From NCBI GenBank assembly GCA_034336665.1, contig JAPFBE010000002.1, forward strand, positions 7,610,146 to 7,674,145: a stretch of 64,000 nucleotides of DNA. Reading direction: 5' to 3'. The translations under genes were made by a program, and so were the position numbers. The DNA comes from Luscinia megarhynchos. Lineage: Eukaryota; Chordata; Aves; Passeriformes; Turdidae. The notes beneath the pieces were generated by a model. It saw only the letters and a program-made list of their open reading frames with translations. It was not told where the DNA came from and searched no databases. This document shows positions 34,701 through 48,489 of the stretch, in pieces; the stretch's first letter is position 1, and each line of letters begins with the position of its first letter.

Positions 34701-37700
34701 CTTCCAGCATTTCATAAAACAAAGGTCTAACAGTGCTACTGACCACATTTTAAAAAGATGGTGTTGATAACATTTAACTGTAATACAGTATTCAGTTTGG
34801 TTTGTGGAAACACAATTTCAAGATCTATCTTCTTTATGGTTACAGACCACCACTTAGACATGTCTTTAATTAAATGAGAGCACTGGAAACAAAGGAATTA
34901 GAAAGTACTTCTTTATTTCCACAGTCAGCATCAAAGACTGGCTTGAATTAGCAATCACATTAACATTAACAAGAGAAAACTGGAGGGCATGGATTTAGGT
35001 TTGTTTGGGTTTGCAGTTTTTTCTTTGTTTTTTGAGATTGATTTGTTATGAGGAGTTTTGTTTGGTTGTTTATTTAAAAAATAAATGTGTGGCACAAGAT
35101 ATCTTGATTTATGTTCCCAGGATGAGTCTATGGAGAGAGAAACTATCTATGAAATTGCTTTTAGCAGAAACTCTACAATAAGCCTGGAAACGGGTAGAGT
35201 TTACAGTCAAGCCCAAGGGACTTCTCATTTTTGAGCAAACCAAAGCTATACCTCTTTCCCAGGAGAGAAAGAATGAGAGAATTTTAAGGACATCATGTTG
35301 CAGCTTCCCATATCTGTGGGCCATCCTGTGCTCATGCCTGAGAAGAGGCTTGTTGATATTAACAAATCTGTGTAAGTTCAGTTTCTTTTCTCACTGCACA
35401 CATCACACTTGGACTGCCATTCAATTTCTGTAATTGGCTGTGGTATGTATCATTCAAAGGCTTATATTTAGCTTTATAAAAAAAATTTAATTAGAACAAA
35501 GTAGCTTTTTTTCATGCTGAAGAGAATTACCAAGTGACTCACACTAGGTAGGCCCTATACAACCAGTGTAAACTAAAAATAACTTAACTGAACTTAATGC
35601 AGTTACACTTGCTGGAGTGTAGTATGAAGTGAGTCAGTCCTAGTCTCAGAAGGCTGCTAGAGCTCAGAGGAAAAAAAAAAAGCAGTAAGACACTTAAAGT
35701 ACATATTTTGTGATTGAAGTGGTAGATAAGATGAAAATTTTTAACTCAGAAACCATAAATTTAACAAGAATGTTGAGTCAACTATTTCAGTATCTCCTCT
35801 TCTGAGGATGACTCCTTCTTGTAGCCAGAGAAATAAAGAACAGCATACTCGCCTAAAATTAAATCAGGACAGATTTTTGAAGGTATTTAATCATCAATAA
35901 GATTTGGATTACTACAGCTGTATGGCCACTCAACTTCCATTGAAGTAAATAGACGTAAAAAATTTCTCATTGTGCTTTAATGCCCATCAACTTTTTCAAA
36001 GTTGTCTATTCTCTGGGTTATGTTACTAATTTTGCCATTTAGTTCCATGCACACTCAGCCAAGTTGTTTTTCCTTGTATTTCCCCTTCAGACACTTTCCC
36101 ATTAATTTGTTAGCTCTTCAGGGTTGTGGTTTTAGCTATATAGGCTTTTGCACAACAATTCATGACTTGAGCCCAAGTAACACTACGTTTGAGTTTTTGC
36201 AAAAATGTTCCTGCCTTTCCTCTGCACCTAGGAACCTGGAAATGAAGAGAATATAATATAAACACACACAAAATCTGTGCCTGCATTTGGTAGGGATGTT
36301 CTCAGACCTTAGTCTTCTAAGAGAGTTGAGTGAGTTAGTACAACAGAGTAGATACAGAGAGAAGTGAGGACAGAGGGGTTGGGGGAATTAGGAAATTAAG
36401 TAACTCTGTCAGCCCCATAATCATACAACTCATAATATCAACTAGCTTTATGAATTGCTATTTCACTCCTACACAGCCTCTGAAAAATAAACATAAACAC
36501 TTAATTATTTGTGCTCATCATAGTGGTTTGGTTGATATGGTGTTGTTCCACATTCATTCCACAGGGCTTGGTATTAATGGCATATTTTTGGAATATGGAT
36601 AAACCTGTGGGTGTTGCAGAAGTAATGGGAGGATCTTTGCCTAGTTTCATCCCTGAAAACCTATACTAAAATTTGAAACTTAATAAGAATCTCATGCTCT
36701 GCTCACACTCTACTAGAGATTAGGGGCTATATCTGCCCTTGGGAAAAGCCTCTGCAGTCTTCTCCCTTCACAGCAGTGATCAGACTTAGGCCACCATTTG
36801 GTGGATGTGTGATTGATGGCCGAAGGTACACACATTTGAATGCAGATGATACATTTCAACGGGTTGATACTTCCCAACTCAGGAATGATAAGTGCCAGAA
36901 GAAAGTCCTTCACCTGCTGAGGTTGAAATGCTCAATTTTAAGGCCGAAACTTACAATCAGCACTCACAGTGGCTTCATCTAATGTGCTTTGTTTGCTTGG
37001 CCATTGCAATGGGTTCAGAGAGTACACATAGGTGGTCAAGGCAGTTTAATAAGCCAGGTAGATATTTCGAAGTCCCTAAAACTCAGTGGCCTGTGCTCTG
37101 TACCACCAGCTGAGAGTGCATAAGTCTAGTTCTAGCAGAGTGTGTGTTTTCAAGCTGGATCTGTGCTTCCTAGTAAAAAGAGAGCAACAACTTTTTTAGG
37201 GCACCAATATACTAGCAAAAAATTAATCTGCTGGAGCGGTTAAAAAAGTTACTGCCACCAGCTGCCTTGTATGTGGTGCTCTGCCATGGGTCAGCACCCT
37301 CACAGCCCAGCTGACAGAAGCAAGGACACCTCTGGGCATCAGCTGCCTCGGTGCAAGGTTCAGCCTTTTGACTTAAACTACCAACAACGGTGACTTTTGG
37401 CAAAGATGTCAGGTTTTATACTGACACATCTGAAGTACACTCCTTAGTGTCCACTCTGCAGAGAAGAAAAACTACCAGAACATGCAGCAAACCTCATCAG
37501 AGCTTGCCTGCCATACCCTTAGTGTTGTCACTGACCCTGTAAATCATGATTAGAGAAAAGGGAACATTCCTCCTGCCTGAAGATGATCATATTGCAAAAA
37601 CTACTTCTTCAGAGGAACCTCAATTGTTTAGGAAAAGAGTTGCCACAAGCTAATACTTAAAATTAGTTGTTCACAGGCTCAAGGGGAAAGAAGGATTTTT

Positions 37701-38158
37701 CCTCCTATATTTAAAAAGCTTTATAATTAGCATGTGTAAGATATGAGGGGGAAGCTTAGTCATCTGGTAACAAAAGCACATGATAATGTCCTTTAATAGC
37801 AAAGTCCCACTGCATCCAGAGCTCTCACTAGCTAGGGCTAATAATTTCTGCTTCCTGCAGGGCTCCTATGACCAACTCATTTGGAAACAGAGAAAAAAGC
37901 CACCTTACTGGAGTGAAATATCCATATCATAGTACATACATTCTCTCAGGTCCTTTTCCTTTCTTTCCTGACAGAGCTGGGCTTCTGATATTAAAATTGG
38001 TGTTAAGATAACACTGTTAAAATTCTATTTTGTAGTTTAGCAAACCAACAGTGAAATAAACAATGAAATTTGGCCAAAGGGAAAAATGTCTGTCTACAAA
38101 TCTGGGAGATTTTTTTCTGCTCCTTTTTTCCTATAGGTGAATCTATGTTTTTTCTGAA

Positions 38159-38479
38159 TTATATCCCTCTAGCACCTTTTTCTGTAAGAGCCAACCAGCT
38201 CTTGCCCCCAGGCCCTTCCAACTCATGGGTCCAGAATTCCCAGGATTTTCCCTTGGTGACCATGTCTAGACAGAAGGATTTCAGAACATTTCCCATCTCA
38301 GAGGTGCAGATGCCATCTCTGGTCATATTGCAGTGGCACAGCAGTTTGTACTGGGGGCAGGCACTGTCCCTCCGTGCGTCACTCCAAACGAGAGGTGGCT
38401 GGGGGCTCAGATCAAGTTGACTGACGGGATCACTTAAATAAATTGAAAATCTTCTCTCCCAGCAGCTCAATATTCTCAA
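38159..38479 (-). other. GC-elevated 320-bp block with an open frame of 106 codons
   Basis: The block is richer in GC than its flanks and keeps one minus-strand frame open for 106 codons (cysteine-containing, for example SACPQYKLLCHCNMT). A partly overlapping + frame of 116 codons exists too. I recognise no domain, and no convincing splice or promoter signals accompany it. It could be an exon fragment, a decayed repeat, a conserved non-coding element or chance. I do not call a gene. Confidence 0.25.
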
Positions 38480-39073
38480 TCGCCCAGTGCATTACCAAGT
38501 AATCATCATCACCACGGGATTAGAGATGCATTTATGTTACATTACCAAAGTCTATATTAATAACCAAGTATAAATCAACTCACAAGACCCCAATCTCCCA
38601 GCACAGACTACAGCAGCTGGCAAAGCACAGGATCCCATGGAAGCCCTGACCAGAGCTCAGAAATACATTGAGATGACCAGACTTTACTGATGGTATAATG
38701 CCATCAGTTCCTGACAGATTTTTAATTCTTTAATTTAAACAGAATGATGCCCTTTCTTGCTTTACTCACACTTCAGTAAATAACAACAAAAAAAAAGTAA
38801 TTTATTTTTTTCTGCTACATGGGCTGTTTATCAGAAGACTGTGCTATGCTAAAAGCAATACATTCTCAGAGACTATTAATGGCAGAGAAGAAGAAACAGT
38901 AAGAATTGGATGAGGAAAGAAGGCAAAATTTCAGCTGACACTTGAAATTTGATGGAGGGTTTATGATGGAAGTTTTAAAAAATGAGGGTAATAATTTTAA
39001 ATTGGCCCCTGAACTACATGGGGACATCCTGAAATCAAGAGAGGATGAGGCAGTCACTTGTCTCATTTGAAGT

Positions 39074-39241
39074 GGATTAGAAAAGCCTGTATGCTCTGAA
39101 GTATGGGTATGCATGGTGGAGGTACACAAAGAAAAGAAGTGCTCACAACCTGAAACAGGATTAGAAAAGCCTGTATGCTCTGAAGTATGGGTATGCATGG
39201 TGGAGGTACACAAAGAAAAGAAGTGCTCACAACCTGAAACT
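39074..39241. repeat. Tandem duplication, two 84-bp units
   Basis: Unit 1 (39074-39157) and unit 2 (39158-39241) are the same except for the final base (A or T). Each begins GGATTAGAAAAGCCTG. The junction is exact with no spacer. The period is a multiple of three, so frames through it stay open and show a repeated peptide, but that follows from the duplication and is not evidence of a gene. Confidence 0.95.
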
Positions 39242-41109
39242 GGTAGAATGATTTCAGTAGAAATGGAAACAAGACAGGTAAGAAACTCAACAGGTCACAG
39301 TTAGCAAATAATATATGTAAGTAATTCTAAGCCAGAAAATGTAGTCTGATTTTGTCCAAGGAAAATACTATTTTAATAAACTTTAGTTCATTTGACTGAC
39401 CATTGGATTTCAGCAGTTTAACTACCAAGTTTTCTAAAGAACAACAAAAAAGAAACTTACAGTTCCGAAAATGATTGCAATCAGTAGCATATACAATCAG
39501 TTGAGGTCTTTTTTTCTGCCTCTGTTTAGCTGTGACCTTTTGCCATTGTGGGACTCTTACCTGTGGCTTAGAAACCAGTATCCTACTTGCTCATTTCATG
39601 TCTAATCTGTGTACTGAGTAGATGTTAATCACATCTGGAAAGGCAACGAGTTTAAATTCTTCTTACAAAATAGCCTCTGTGGTCACAGTCAGTCAGGAAT
39701 TTCTTCTGCAGTACAAGCTCAAAAGAGCTGACATCCCTTCTCTACCCATTTAGTAAAGAGTGAACAGAGCCTAGAGGTGTTACAAATGGGTGATATGGAT
39801 ATGATCTGACTGAGTTTAATGATTTATTATACTATATGCTCTCTTGAGAGCTGATGATCTTTAATTGCACTGAAGTCCAAATTCCTTTGTTTTTCACACA
39901 GAGTACTGGGCACCAACTCCCTAGCAAAGCAGGGTTCAAGAATGGGGAGGGGGAAGAAGGAGGCGGAAAGGAGACTTGTAAGGAAGTTGCTCTTGAGATC
40001 TGGTCCTGCAGATAATAAGAATACAACTGAATTGGACTATTTTGCACTACAAACTCGACCCATGGCCAGATCTTATCTCCCAAGGATAGTGTAAAAGCAA
40101 TCTCCTACTGGCCTTGGACAGGACTATATGCAATTATAATACTTTTATTCAAGCACTAGTGTGAGAGCTGTATTAGTTAAATGTACATTATTTTCCACTG
40201 ACATAAAAGTGATTTATGATCAACTGACATAATTTTGTTTAGCTTCATTTCAACAAAGGACAATCATGGCTGGCCCAAACTTTGACAAATAACACCAGCT
40301 ATCAGAAGAGGAAAATTAACTTCAGTGTATTTTTCCACAGTACAGTATGTATACTGAAAGAGAAGAAAAAGAAACATAGGAAATGTTTACTTAATTGATG
40401 TGTATTGAATACTGTGTGCTTAGGATGGTTTTGAGCAAGACAGGTAAGGTACAAGGGCCTGCAGGTTGAGCTACAAGGATCTGCAAGGAAGCAGAGGAAA
40501 AGCAGTGCTTCAGCTGTATCACCAAAGTTTTCAGTTCCACCAAATCAGAAGAGTAAATTCAAATTCACTAGTGAAATGGCTTTGTACTGGAAAACAGACT
40601 TGACTGGGCTTTGGGCTTCTTAACTACAAAAGAAGTCAGCAAATTTTGTTCTAAAATCTTCTAAAAATATTATTTCACTCATGTAGATTTTCTACATAGC
40701 CAGTACAACTACTGAGATTTTGTGGTTCTTATTCTGTATCCTGTTTTCCATCACTTCTCATGCAAAAGACCAAATGAAACACCCAAAACCATAAACAAAG
40801 AAAACCAAGCACAACAACATAAAAAAGCTCCTGCTATTGTATTTGGTGTGAATTCAGCTGAAGAAAAATATGAAGTAAAAAAGAAAATTAGTCTGCATCT
40901 GAAAATCTAACCCTTTTGAAAGAACGTGATCTAATGCTCATTCTGCTTTTTTACAGCACACAACAAGCAAATTCCCTTGTACTTCATGCAAATCACATTC
41001 TCAAGAGAAATGCAGGCTCATAAAAATCCAGTTACAGGAAAGTACATTTCAGAAAAATAAAGTCGATGGTCTAAAAAGAAAATAGAGCAGCTCTCAGTAT
41101 TCATCCTCT

Positions 41110-41189
41110 GAAAGAAAAGAAAAAAAAACAAAAAAAACCCAAAAAAATAAAAAAACCAAAAAAAAACCCAAAACAAAACAAAAAAAGAC
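41110..41189. repeat. A-rich low-complexity tract
   Basis: About 80 bases made almost only of A with scattered C, as in runs of AAAAAAACCC. No poly(A) signal and no gene-like sequence precede it on the + strand, so I do not call it a retrocopy tail. Confidence 0.9.
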
Positions 41190-43344
41190 AAACCATTATA
41201 GTACATGACCTCCACATATTTATTATTGGAAAAATAGATATATATTTAGCCTGGCTGAGTTCTACTACGTAGGTGGCCAGTGCAAATTATTTATGGAACT
41301 TTTAGCTTTGAAATTAGTAAAGGTGATGACTACAAAGTACAGGAGGGTTGGTACCTCAGCATTCTGTTCTGTAGTCTCTCCCACTGGAAGACAACATGGC
41401 ACTTAGTGCACAATGGGATCAGAGGAGCCAAGAGGGAAGAATACCTCCCGCTGCTGTTTGGAGCATGAATGTGCTGCACAGTGTGCTTACATGGCAACAA
41501 CTGATGTCAACAAGTGGGATGCCCCTTCCTTGCCAGTACAGTGTCTCAGAAAGAGGATATACACAGTCTTTACTGGGCATCCTTTAGCTATATTTAGCTG
41601 TTCACTAAGAAGAAAGTAATGAAAATGAATCAACACAATGAAAGTACATTGAATAAGACAAAGCAGAAATTTGCAGAGCACATATATATTGATATGTCAT
41701 GATGTGTCATGAAGTACATAATATTGCTTAACATGAATTCCACTCTCCCAGTGGGAAAAATCTGTTAGACCCTGAAAGAAACAAGCATGTACAGGTTAAA
41801 AACTTACTTTAATCATCATTACCATGTAAAACAAACATATTCAGATTCTTTAGGAGCCAGCTGTCAGCTGTCCAGCTTTTCCCGTGCAGGGTGGCTCTGT
41901 GATGTTACAGCATGCGTGAAAATGGGGAGGGGGAATCATTCTTCATACTCTGGGGGAAGTATGAAGACAGGAAACATGGAATGGAGTTATATCCGGCCCA
42001 TCAAGCTGTGTGCGTAGAGTCACTAAACAAATTTGCATCTAGCCCTAAGCTGGAGTAAATCTATTTGTTGCTATTTTTAGATTTAAATGTTGCTTGTTAC
42101 TGTTTCCCCCTCCAATCTTCCTCCCCCCAAACACAACCTACCCCTTCTGTCTGTTAACAGACAGCTGGTGTGACGCAGAATTTTAAATCTCATGGGTTTG
42201 TGCCAGATCCTTTCCTCTGGGTTACAATCTAAAACACTTGGATTACTGTTGAACAAGCCTATACACTGGGAGAAAAAAATCCTACACAAAGATGCAGTGT
42301 TCCCTTTCCAAAAGAAGGTTCACTTCCCAATCCCAACCTTCAAACTTTCCCTCCTTCAGCAGCATGGTAGACTGTGAAAATTATTCAAGTCCTTTAGCAA
42401 CATTACTTTGTGTAGCAACTCAGGACTGCTGCTGTCCTAATAATGCTTCTTCACTAGCAGGCCAGATAATTAATGTCACTCTGAGGAAAATGCAACTTTT
42501 AAACTTCTCACTGAGAGCCAATGCTTTTTCTAGGCTTCCTAGAACTCTGCATGACTTCAGGAGCAAACATTACAGAGGAAAATAACATGAACAATGATGG
42601 AGTTTTGGGATAGCTAGTGAAAGTGTTTGCAGAGGAGAAGGGTTTCACAGAGGCTCCTATCTTCAAAACTGATGGTTGCAGCAGGGTTCATCATCGTTTG
42701 AAGGATGCCTGCTGCTCTCTTCACCCCATTTCTGCATCACTACAACACTATTTTCTGCAGAAAGTAACGAAGGTTGCCCATCTTTTTTTCCTCCCCTCCC
42801 TAGGCACAAATGACACAGATGTGATGGCACACAGCTGGCTCCACTGAGTTAGATATGAGAGTAAAGGGAAGGAAGTGAGGAAAGTGGAGAGAGAGGTGGC
42901 AGTACTGCCATCTGCAAGCTCAAAAACACTGTCATGTGGTCTCAACATGGGAATATCTTGCCACACAGTAGGAAATTTTGGGAGAGAGAACTGGGATGGG
43001 CAGGTGAGTAGATGTGAACAGGTGCTGAGCATATACACGAGAATGAAGGGGGCTGTGCAAGATTTTTATTTCTTGAGACCCTACCTCCATGCTGGTATCA
43101 GCTGTCTCACAGGTATCTAGGTGGCACAGAAACCATGGGGGAAGGAGTGGGATATGTCTTCAGAAGCCTCAGATATAAAGATGTATTTAAATAAGTAAGT
43201 CCTGTCCATTTTGCATACCAGGTGCCGTGGTTGAGACAGCAAATCTAGCTCTTAAAAGCTTGGTTGCTGTAAGGGAGGAGCCTCTGGCCCAGAAGAGGAG
43301 CAGATATGCCTTCATAAGGTAATTAGGTTATTCAAACTGAAATT

Positions 43345-43425
43345 TGACATTTCATAGAATGTGAGGCTAGGTAGGACCATTATGATCATTTACTTTAAAT
43401 TTTTCAGCAAATTTACATAACTCAG
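43345..43425 (-). mobile_element. Possible ancient CR1-type 3' tail
   Basis: TTTCATAGAATGTGAGGCTAGG followed by AGGACCATTATGATCATTTA resembles an antisense, very old amniote CR1-related 3' end (TCATAGAAT ... GGGACCAT ... GATCAT). The match is short and diverged. Confidence 0.35.
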
Positions 43426-45436
43426 GAATTACATTCTTCTCCATTTGCAAGATATTCACTGCAGTGCAGCTAATTAGAAGCAAGTCTTTAAGAGATCGCT
43501 GAGAATTTATGCAAAAGCCTTTCTCAGAAAAGCACTTTGAAGACTATCTGTACAATATGAACTACCTCTACAACCTCCAGCCAAAGTGCATCCAAATCTG
43601 TAGGCTCTCTGCAATATAAAACTAGTGTAATGAGAGAAAGGAATAATAAGTTCCCAGACAGCGTTAATGGGAACACATGGGAGGAAGAATTTTGACAGAT
43701 AATACAGCAAAAACATGGCCAAGGTACCAAATAAGTTCCCCCTTCCTCTAACGAAACAAAGCAATGCCTTCTAAAGAAGAGATCCTCATTCTTCTGAACA
43801 AAGACATGCTTAGAAAGTAACACAGAAGCAGTATTTTGGGCAGCAGTTGCAACCAGTGGTGTTCTTGCAGAAATCAGGCTTTCCTTCAAGGCCTTCACTA
43901 AAATCTGAGAGATGCAACAAATGCTACAGATGGGTCACATTTTCAAATGCCCTTAAAAGCAGTTCTTGTCTCTGTGATTTTCAGCAGACCTCAAACTCCT
44001 AAACAACTTGCATATATGTTGGGCTGTGAATTATTTCAATCTGGAGGTAAGTAAATGTAACAAGTGTTTACATGAAGGAATCTGAAGTATTCACAAGACT
44101 ATCTCTTTTCCCACCAACATTCTCTCTTAATTTCTATATTTTTTACAATGCTATGTCTGGTTGTCCTCTCCAACCTTTCTATGAGTCAGTATGCTCTTTT
44201 GTAGATGATCTACCAATTCTCCCTTCCCACTCTCAATTCCCACAGCTTCCTCTCCTTTTACTTTTCAAGCAAGTCTGGAAAAGGACAGTTATTCCATCTG
44301 GCTATAGCTGTCCCTGCTGCATCAATATGTGTAAGGAAGCATATCTAAATTGTGTATTCAGACTCATTGCTTAACAGACACCAGTAACTGCTTATTATTA
44401 GTGAATCCCTGAAAACCAGCTGTTCCACAAGAGACATGGGAGGAACTGTGATCTGAGCATCGTTTACAGCAACTATCTGAACTGCTCAGCCTTGTAAGGA
44501 TGCTCTACCTCTGTTCCTTGGCCCTGCCTGCCACAGCCATAACTCAAGGGCATTGTATAGCCTTAGCTATTAGAAATTGCATAGATCTTACATCCAACTT
44601 GTGCTAATCTTGGTGCTTAAATGAGCTTTGCACCTAGCTAGGATTCATGCTACAGATGGATATTGTGAAACTTTCTTTCTTGGCTAGGAGTTTTGTGCAT
44701 GAACAGTATCTATCTCTATTATTGTAAGAAATCACCCCTAAAGTGATGACACAGCTATTGCCATGTGACCCAAATGACACAAACAGCCATTCAGGATGTT
44801 TGCACATACATTGTTGTCATATATTTCTACATTCATCTTAATTACTAAACTGTCTCCTGCATCTCTCTTGACAATCTTTTCCTGCTGCATACCTAAGCTC
44901 ATGCGAATTCCTGCATCCCACGTAACTGAGTGACAGGTATGGAAGTCCTCCCAAAGAAGGCAAGTCAGACTGCTGTGACATGAATTGGAATTCTTGGCAG
45001 AGACACAGCCTTTCCAACCTCTCCTTGACAGCCATACAAATCCATGTCTCTCCAAGAACTCTTCTTGGCCAGGAAAATTCAAAGGTCCCTAATATCCACC
45101 TTACCAATTGTTTTGAGGAATCCTGACTTCACTGAAGTCAATTGGTTAATTACAATGAGTTTCACCAGAGTTTGAGTTGTATTCTTGATGTCTTGCAAAA
45201 TTTTAGTTCTGGTTTCTTTTATTTGTAATCAATTTCAAATTTAATCTGCTTTTCAAATATCCAAGGCAGTTCCAAATAAATTTTGGCAAAGGTTTGGGTC
45301 TGCAGGAGAAAGGACTGTTGCTTATCTACAGTTCAGATTTAAGCACAACTCTGGGTTGAAAGCTGTCAGAGGAAATTTTTGCACCATCACAGGGCTAGCT
45401 TTCCTTAAGCTACCAATTATTTAGAAAACCTAATTT

Positions 45437-45545
45437 TACCAAAGAAAACAAAGAAAAACCAAGTTTAAAAACAAACAAAACAACAACAACCAAAACCAAC
45501 CAAACAACAGCAACAAAACACCACCACCAACACCACACCAAAGAC
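45437..45545. repeat. CAA/CCA-rich low-complexity tract
   Basis: About 110 bases with almost no G or T in the second half, built from AACAAC, ACCAACC and CACCACCA-type units. Confidence 0.85.
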
Positions 45546-47886
45546 CAGGAGCTGCATTCTAATTTCACCCCTGAAAACACATTGGTATCAATGCTTTCTA
45601 GTACAGTGCAGTTTAGGAGATCAGAAACAGTTTTATGAATCCTTATGAAACCTTATTAAACAAGCCCTTTTAGAAAAGCTCTGGTTTATCTAAATTCCCA
45701 GTATTTTGAGAGCAATCTGCATTTGTAAAAGTTTCACTGTTTCTGTAGTTTTTACTGGGTCAACCTTAATATGTGAACCTTAAGCTTTCCTCACCTACCA
45801 GTCAGGATCAGAGTCAGACCTTTTCTAGGATTTTGAAGAGGCTGAAGTGATTTTTGAGGAAACAAGACAAAAGGACTGGAACTGGAAAATTTTGTGTGAA
45901 TTGCAGGAAGAAGCAGAAACACATTAAATAAAAATCCTTTCAAGGTCTGAGCTGGATTTAATACAGTGTTTGAATCCAACAAAAGCTGTCAGATTAGGAG
46001 AGGACCTCTTCTCACAGCTTTTAAAACACATGCAGAGGATTTTTTAGTGATGTCTTCCATCAGATTTTGCTTATTTCTATATAGACTCCTATCCTACCAA
46101 GACAGTTTTAAAAAAGAATTCCAGATATAGACTCTTAATTTCACTTTGACTTGAGGTTAAATTCCTCTTCGTAAACATGGCTTTTTTCATTTGTTGCTGG
46201 ACTGTAAGCTTCGTAGGAAAGATACTTGAAAAGCACTGAATATAATATTAGAAAGGGAGACTCCTTCTATGAAAGATTGTGGTGAGTTTATGACTTTTTG
46301 GGCTTGAAATGAATGTATTTCATTTGTACTATCTTCAGAAGAATAAAAGCTGTTTTATAATTATGGAAAATAACAAAGCATGTATTATTGCTTGGTCAAC
46401 ATTTTACCATTTAACACAAACTCTTCCCTCTTTCATTATTTACAGGACTCATATATTGAGTTGAGATTCAAAAGAAAGTCAGTCTGTGGAACAGTCATAG
46501 AATGACTCAGGCAAAATGCATCAGTCTACTGAATAAATACAATTACAAACAGCATAGCTTTTTATGACCTTTTTCTGAAGGTTCTGCTCTTTTATTTATT
46601 TGAATATATTCTCTCCTCTGTCCATTTGTCAGGCATGAGACTAGAAGCTGACAACACTTCTCTTGTTCTCATTACTCCTTCACAGACTATACCACAGGCA
46701 GTATAAAACAGGACTAACTTGCATGTTAGCCTGCTGATAAAATTGAGCCCTTCTTCGCTCTACATGAAGAACAATATTATGGATCAACCGGACCCCGGCA
46801 AACTAAAGTTAATCAAGACATCTATACCCACAGCTCACCCAAACCAGGAATCTCTAGGCTGCACTGCTGCCTCCAGCACATACCCAGCATCCACTTGCTG
46901 ACAAATGAGACTTTCCTAATCCTTCTGTGAACTGTGACAACCATAATAAAAGTGAAACTTGGACCTAGGCGTCTATAGAGAGCTTTTCTAACATTGTTCT
47001 TTGGCATGTATTTCTTCTCTATGTCCATCAAGAAAGCCAAATGAGAAAAAGGGTGTCAGCAGCTGCACTTAAATATGATTGAAGGTCGCTCTGTTCTGCT
47101 TTCAGGGCAAGGAGTACTTCAAATTTAAACCTAGAAACTCAGGACCTTCAGGACAACTTAAACCAAGACCGAAGAAAGCCTTTGGGACTCTCTCACCTCC
47201 AGAAACTAATTAGTATATTTTTATTTTCCACTTGAAAACTGACATATTTACACACTTCCTAACAAAGTGGTCTTTTAGGCAGGACTTTTTTAAACCCTAA
47301 TGTCTTCGGTGAGCTAAAATATTGAGGGACAAAGTCCACAACATAGAGTGTGCTTCTGGAATTGAAGAGTTCTCTGTTTTCCTGTTTATGATGGCCACAT
47401 AAATAAAATTTAATCAGATCAGTGTACTGTACAGGTAGAACCAGCTGTTCCCTACGTGACATTTTTCAACTAAGGAATTCTAAAAATAAAATAAAAATAT
47501 AATAAAAATAAAAGTTCAGATAAGACGGGGAACCAGGTAACTCAGAAGTGGCACCCTAACACTTGCCAGATCATCTTCAGTTGCCAAAGCTCATATTTTT
47601 CCAATTAAATCAGTTGTTTCTTCACCATTTACTTCAAGAAAAAGTTGGTCTTATGCAGGATCTATCATTGGGACCTCTTCACTGCTGGCAGGATGCAGGG
47701 TGCTTTGCAGAGGAAGCTAAGGATATGCCATAAATGCTGCATACTGTTCCAATTTTCAGCAAAACCATTAAGTTTTCTAAGGCACTGCTTTACGTATGTC
47801 TAAACCTTATCTGCCCACCAAATTTCTTAGTGAGTTCCATTTCAAACATCCCATTCATGTCACAGTTCAGAGACTGCTGTCTGCAA

Positions 47887-48395
47887 TCACAGAATGGATT
47901 GGGTTGAAAGACCTTAAGGATCACCTAGTCCAACTAGCCTGCCATGGGCTGGGAGAGGTTTCACTAGACCAGGGATTCAAAGCCCTGTCCATCCTGGCCT
48001 TGAACACTTCCAGGGATAGTGGATCCACAGCTTCTTTGTGCAACGTGTTTCACCATTGACATAGTGAAGAATTCATTTCTAGTAACTAAACATTCTCTCT
48101 AGAAGTTTAAAGCCATTATCCCTTGTCGCATCATTGCAAGCCCTTGCAAAAACTCCCTCTCCAGCTTTCCTGTAGACCCCTTTTAGGTACTGGGGGCTGC
48201 TATAAGGTCTCCCTGGAGCCTTCTCTTCTTCAGGCTGAAAGACTCCCAACTCTCTCAGCCTGTCTTCATAGGAGACATGCTCCATCCCTCTGATCATCGT
48301 TTATGGCTTCCTCTGGTGCCCCAGCAGTTTATGTACTTCTGATATTGGGGGCCCTAGAGCTGAATGCTGTACACCAGGTGGGGTCTCACAAGGTC
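47887..48395 (-). mobile_element. CR1 LINE 3' part, antisense
   Basis: Reads as the reverse complement of a CR1 3' end: TCACAGAATGGATTGGGTTGAAAG, CTGCCATGGGCTGGGA, GGCCTTGAACACTTCCAGGGATAG, CCCTCTCCAGCTTTCCTGTAG, TATAAGGTCTCCCTGGAGCCTTCTCTTCTTCAGGCTGA and CACCAGGTGGGGTCTCACAAG, all in consensus order. The subfamily differs from that of 8615-9249 (tail with TCACAGAATGG). No frame is intact. Confidence 0.92.
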
Positions 48396-48489
48396 TGTTT
48401 AGGACATTGATTGACAGAGATTTTGTGAGCCTTGAAGGCCAAAGGAATGCTGTCTGTGCTTTAAAATGGATTGTTAAATATTCAGTAGC

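Larger units (their letters stand above)
26965..38158. other. Long AT-rich stretch without a supported gene
   Basis: Apart from a CR1 tail (27536-27733), an LTR fragment (28571-28738) and an A-run at 29780-29794, I find no gene, RNA or further named repeat in these 11 kb. Frames are at most about 93 codons and unrelated to each other. Confidence 0.45.
38480..47886. other. Long AT-rich stretch without a supported gene
   Basis: Holds the 84-bp duplication, an A-rich tract (41110-41189), a CAA/CCA-rich tract (45437-45545) and an A/T simple tract near 47480-47513. No exon or RNA gene was recognised. Confidence 0.45.

Noticed and set aside
38866..39290. Minus-strand frames with a repeated peptide
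   Set aside because: The repeated peptide is only the translation of the 84-bp DNA duplication, whose length is a multiple of three. No other coding sign was seen.
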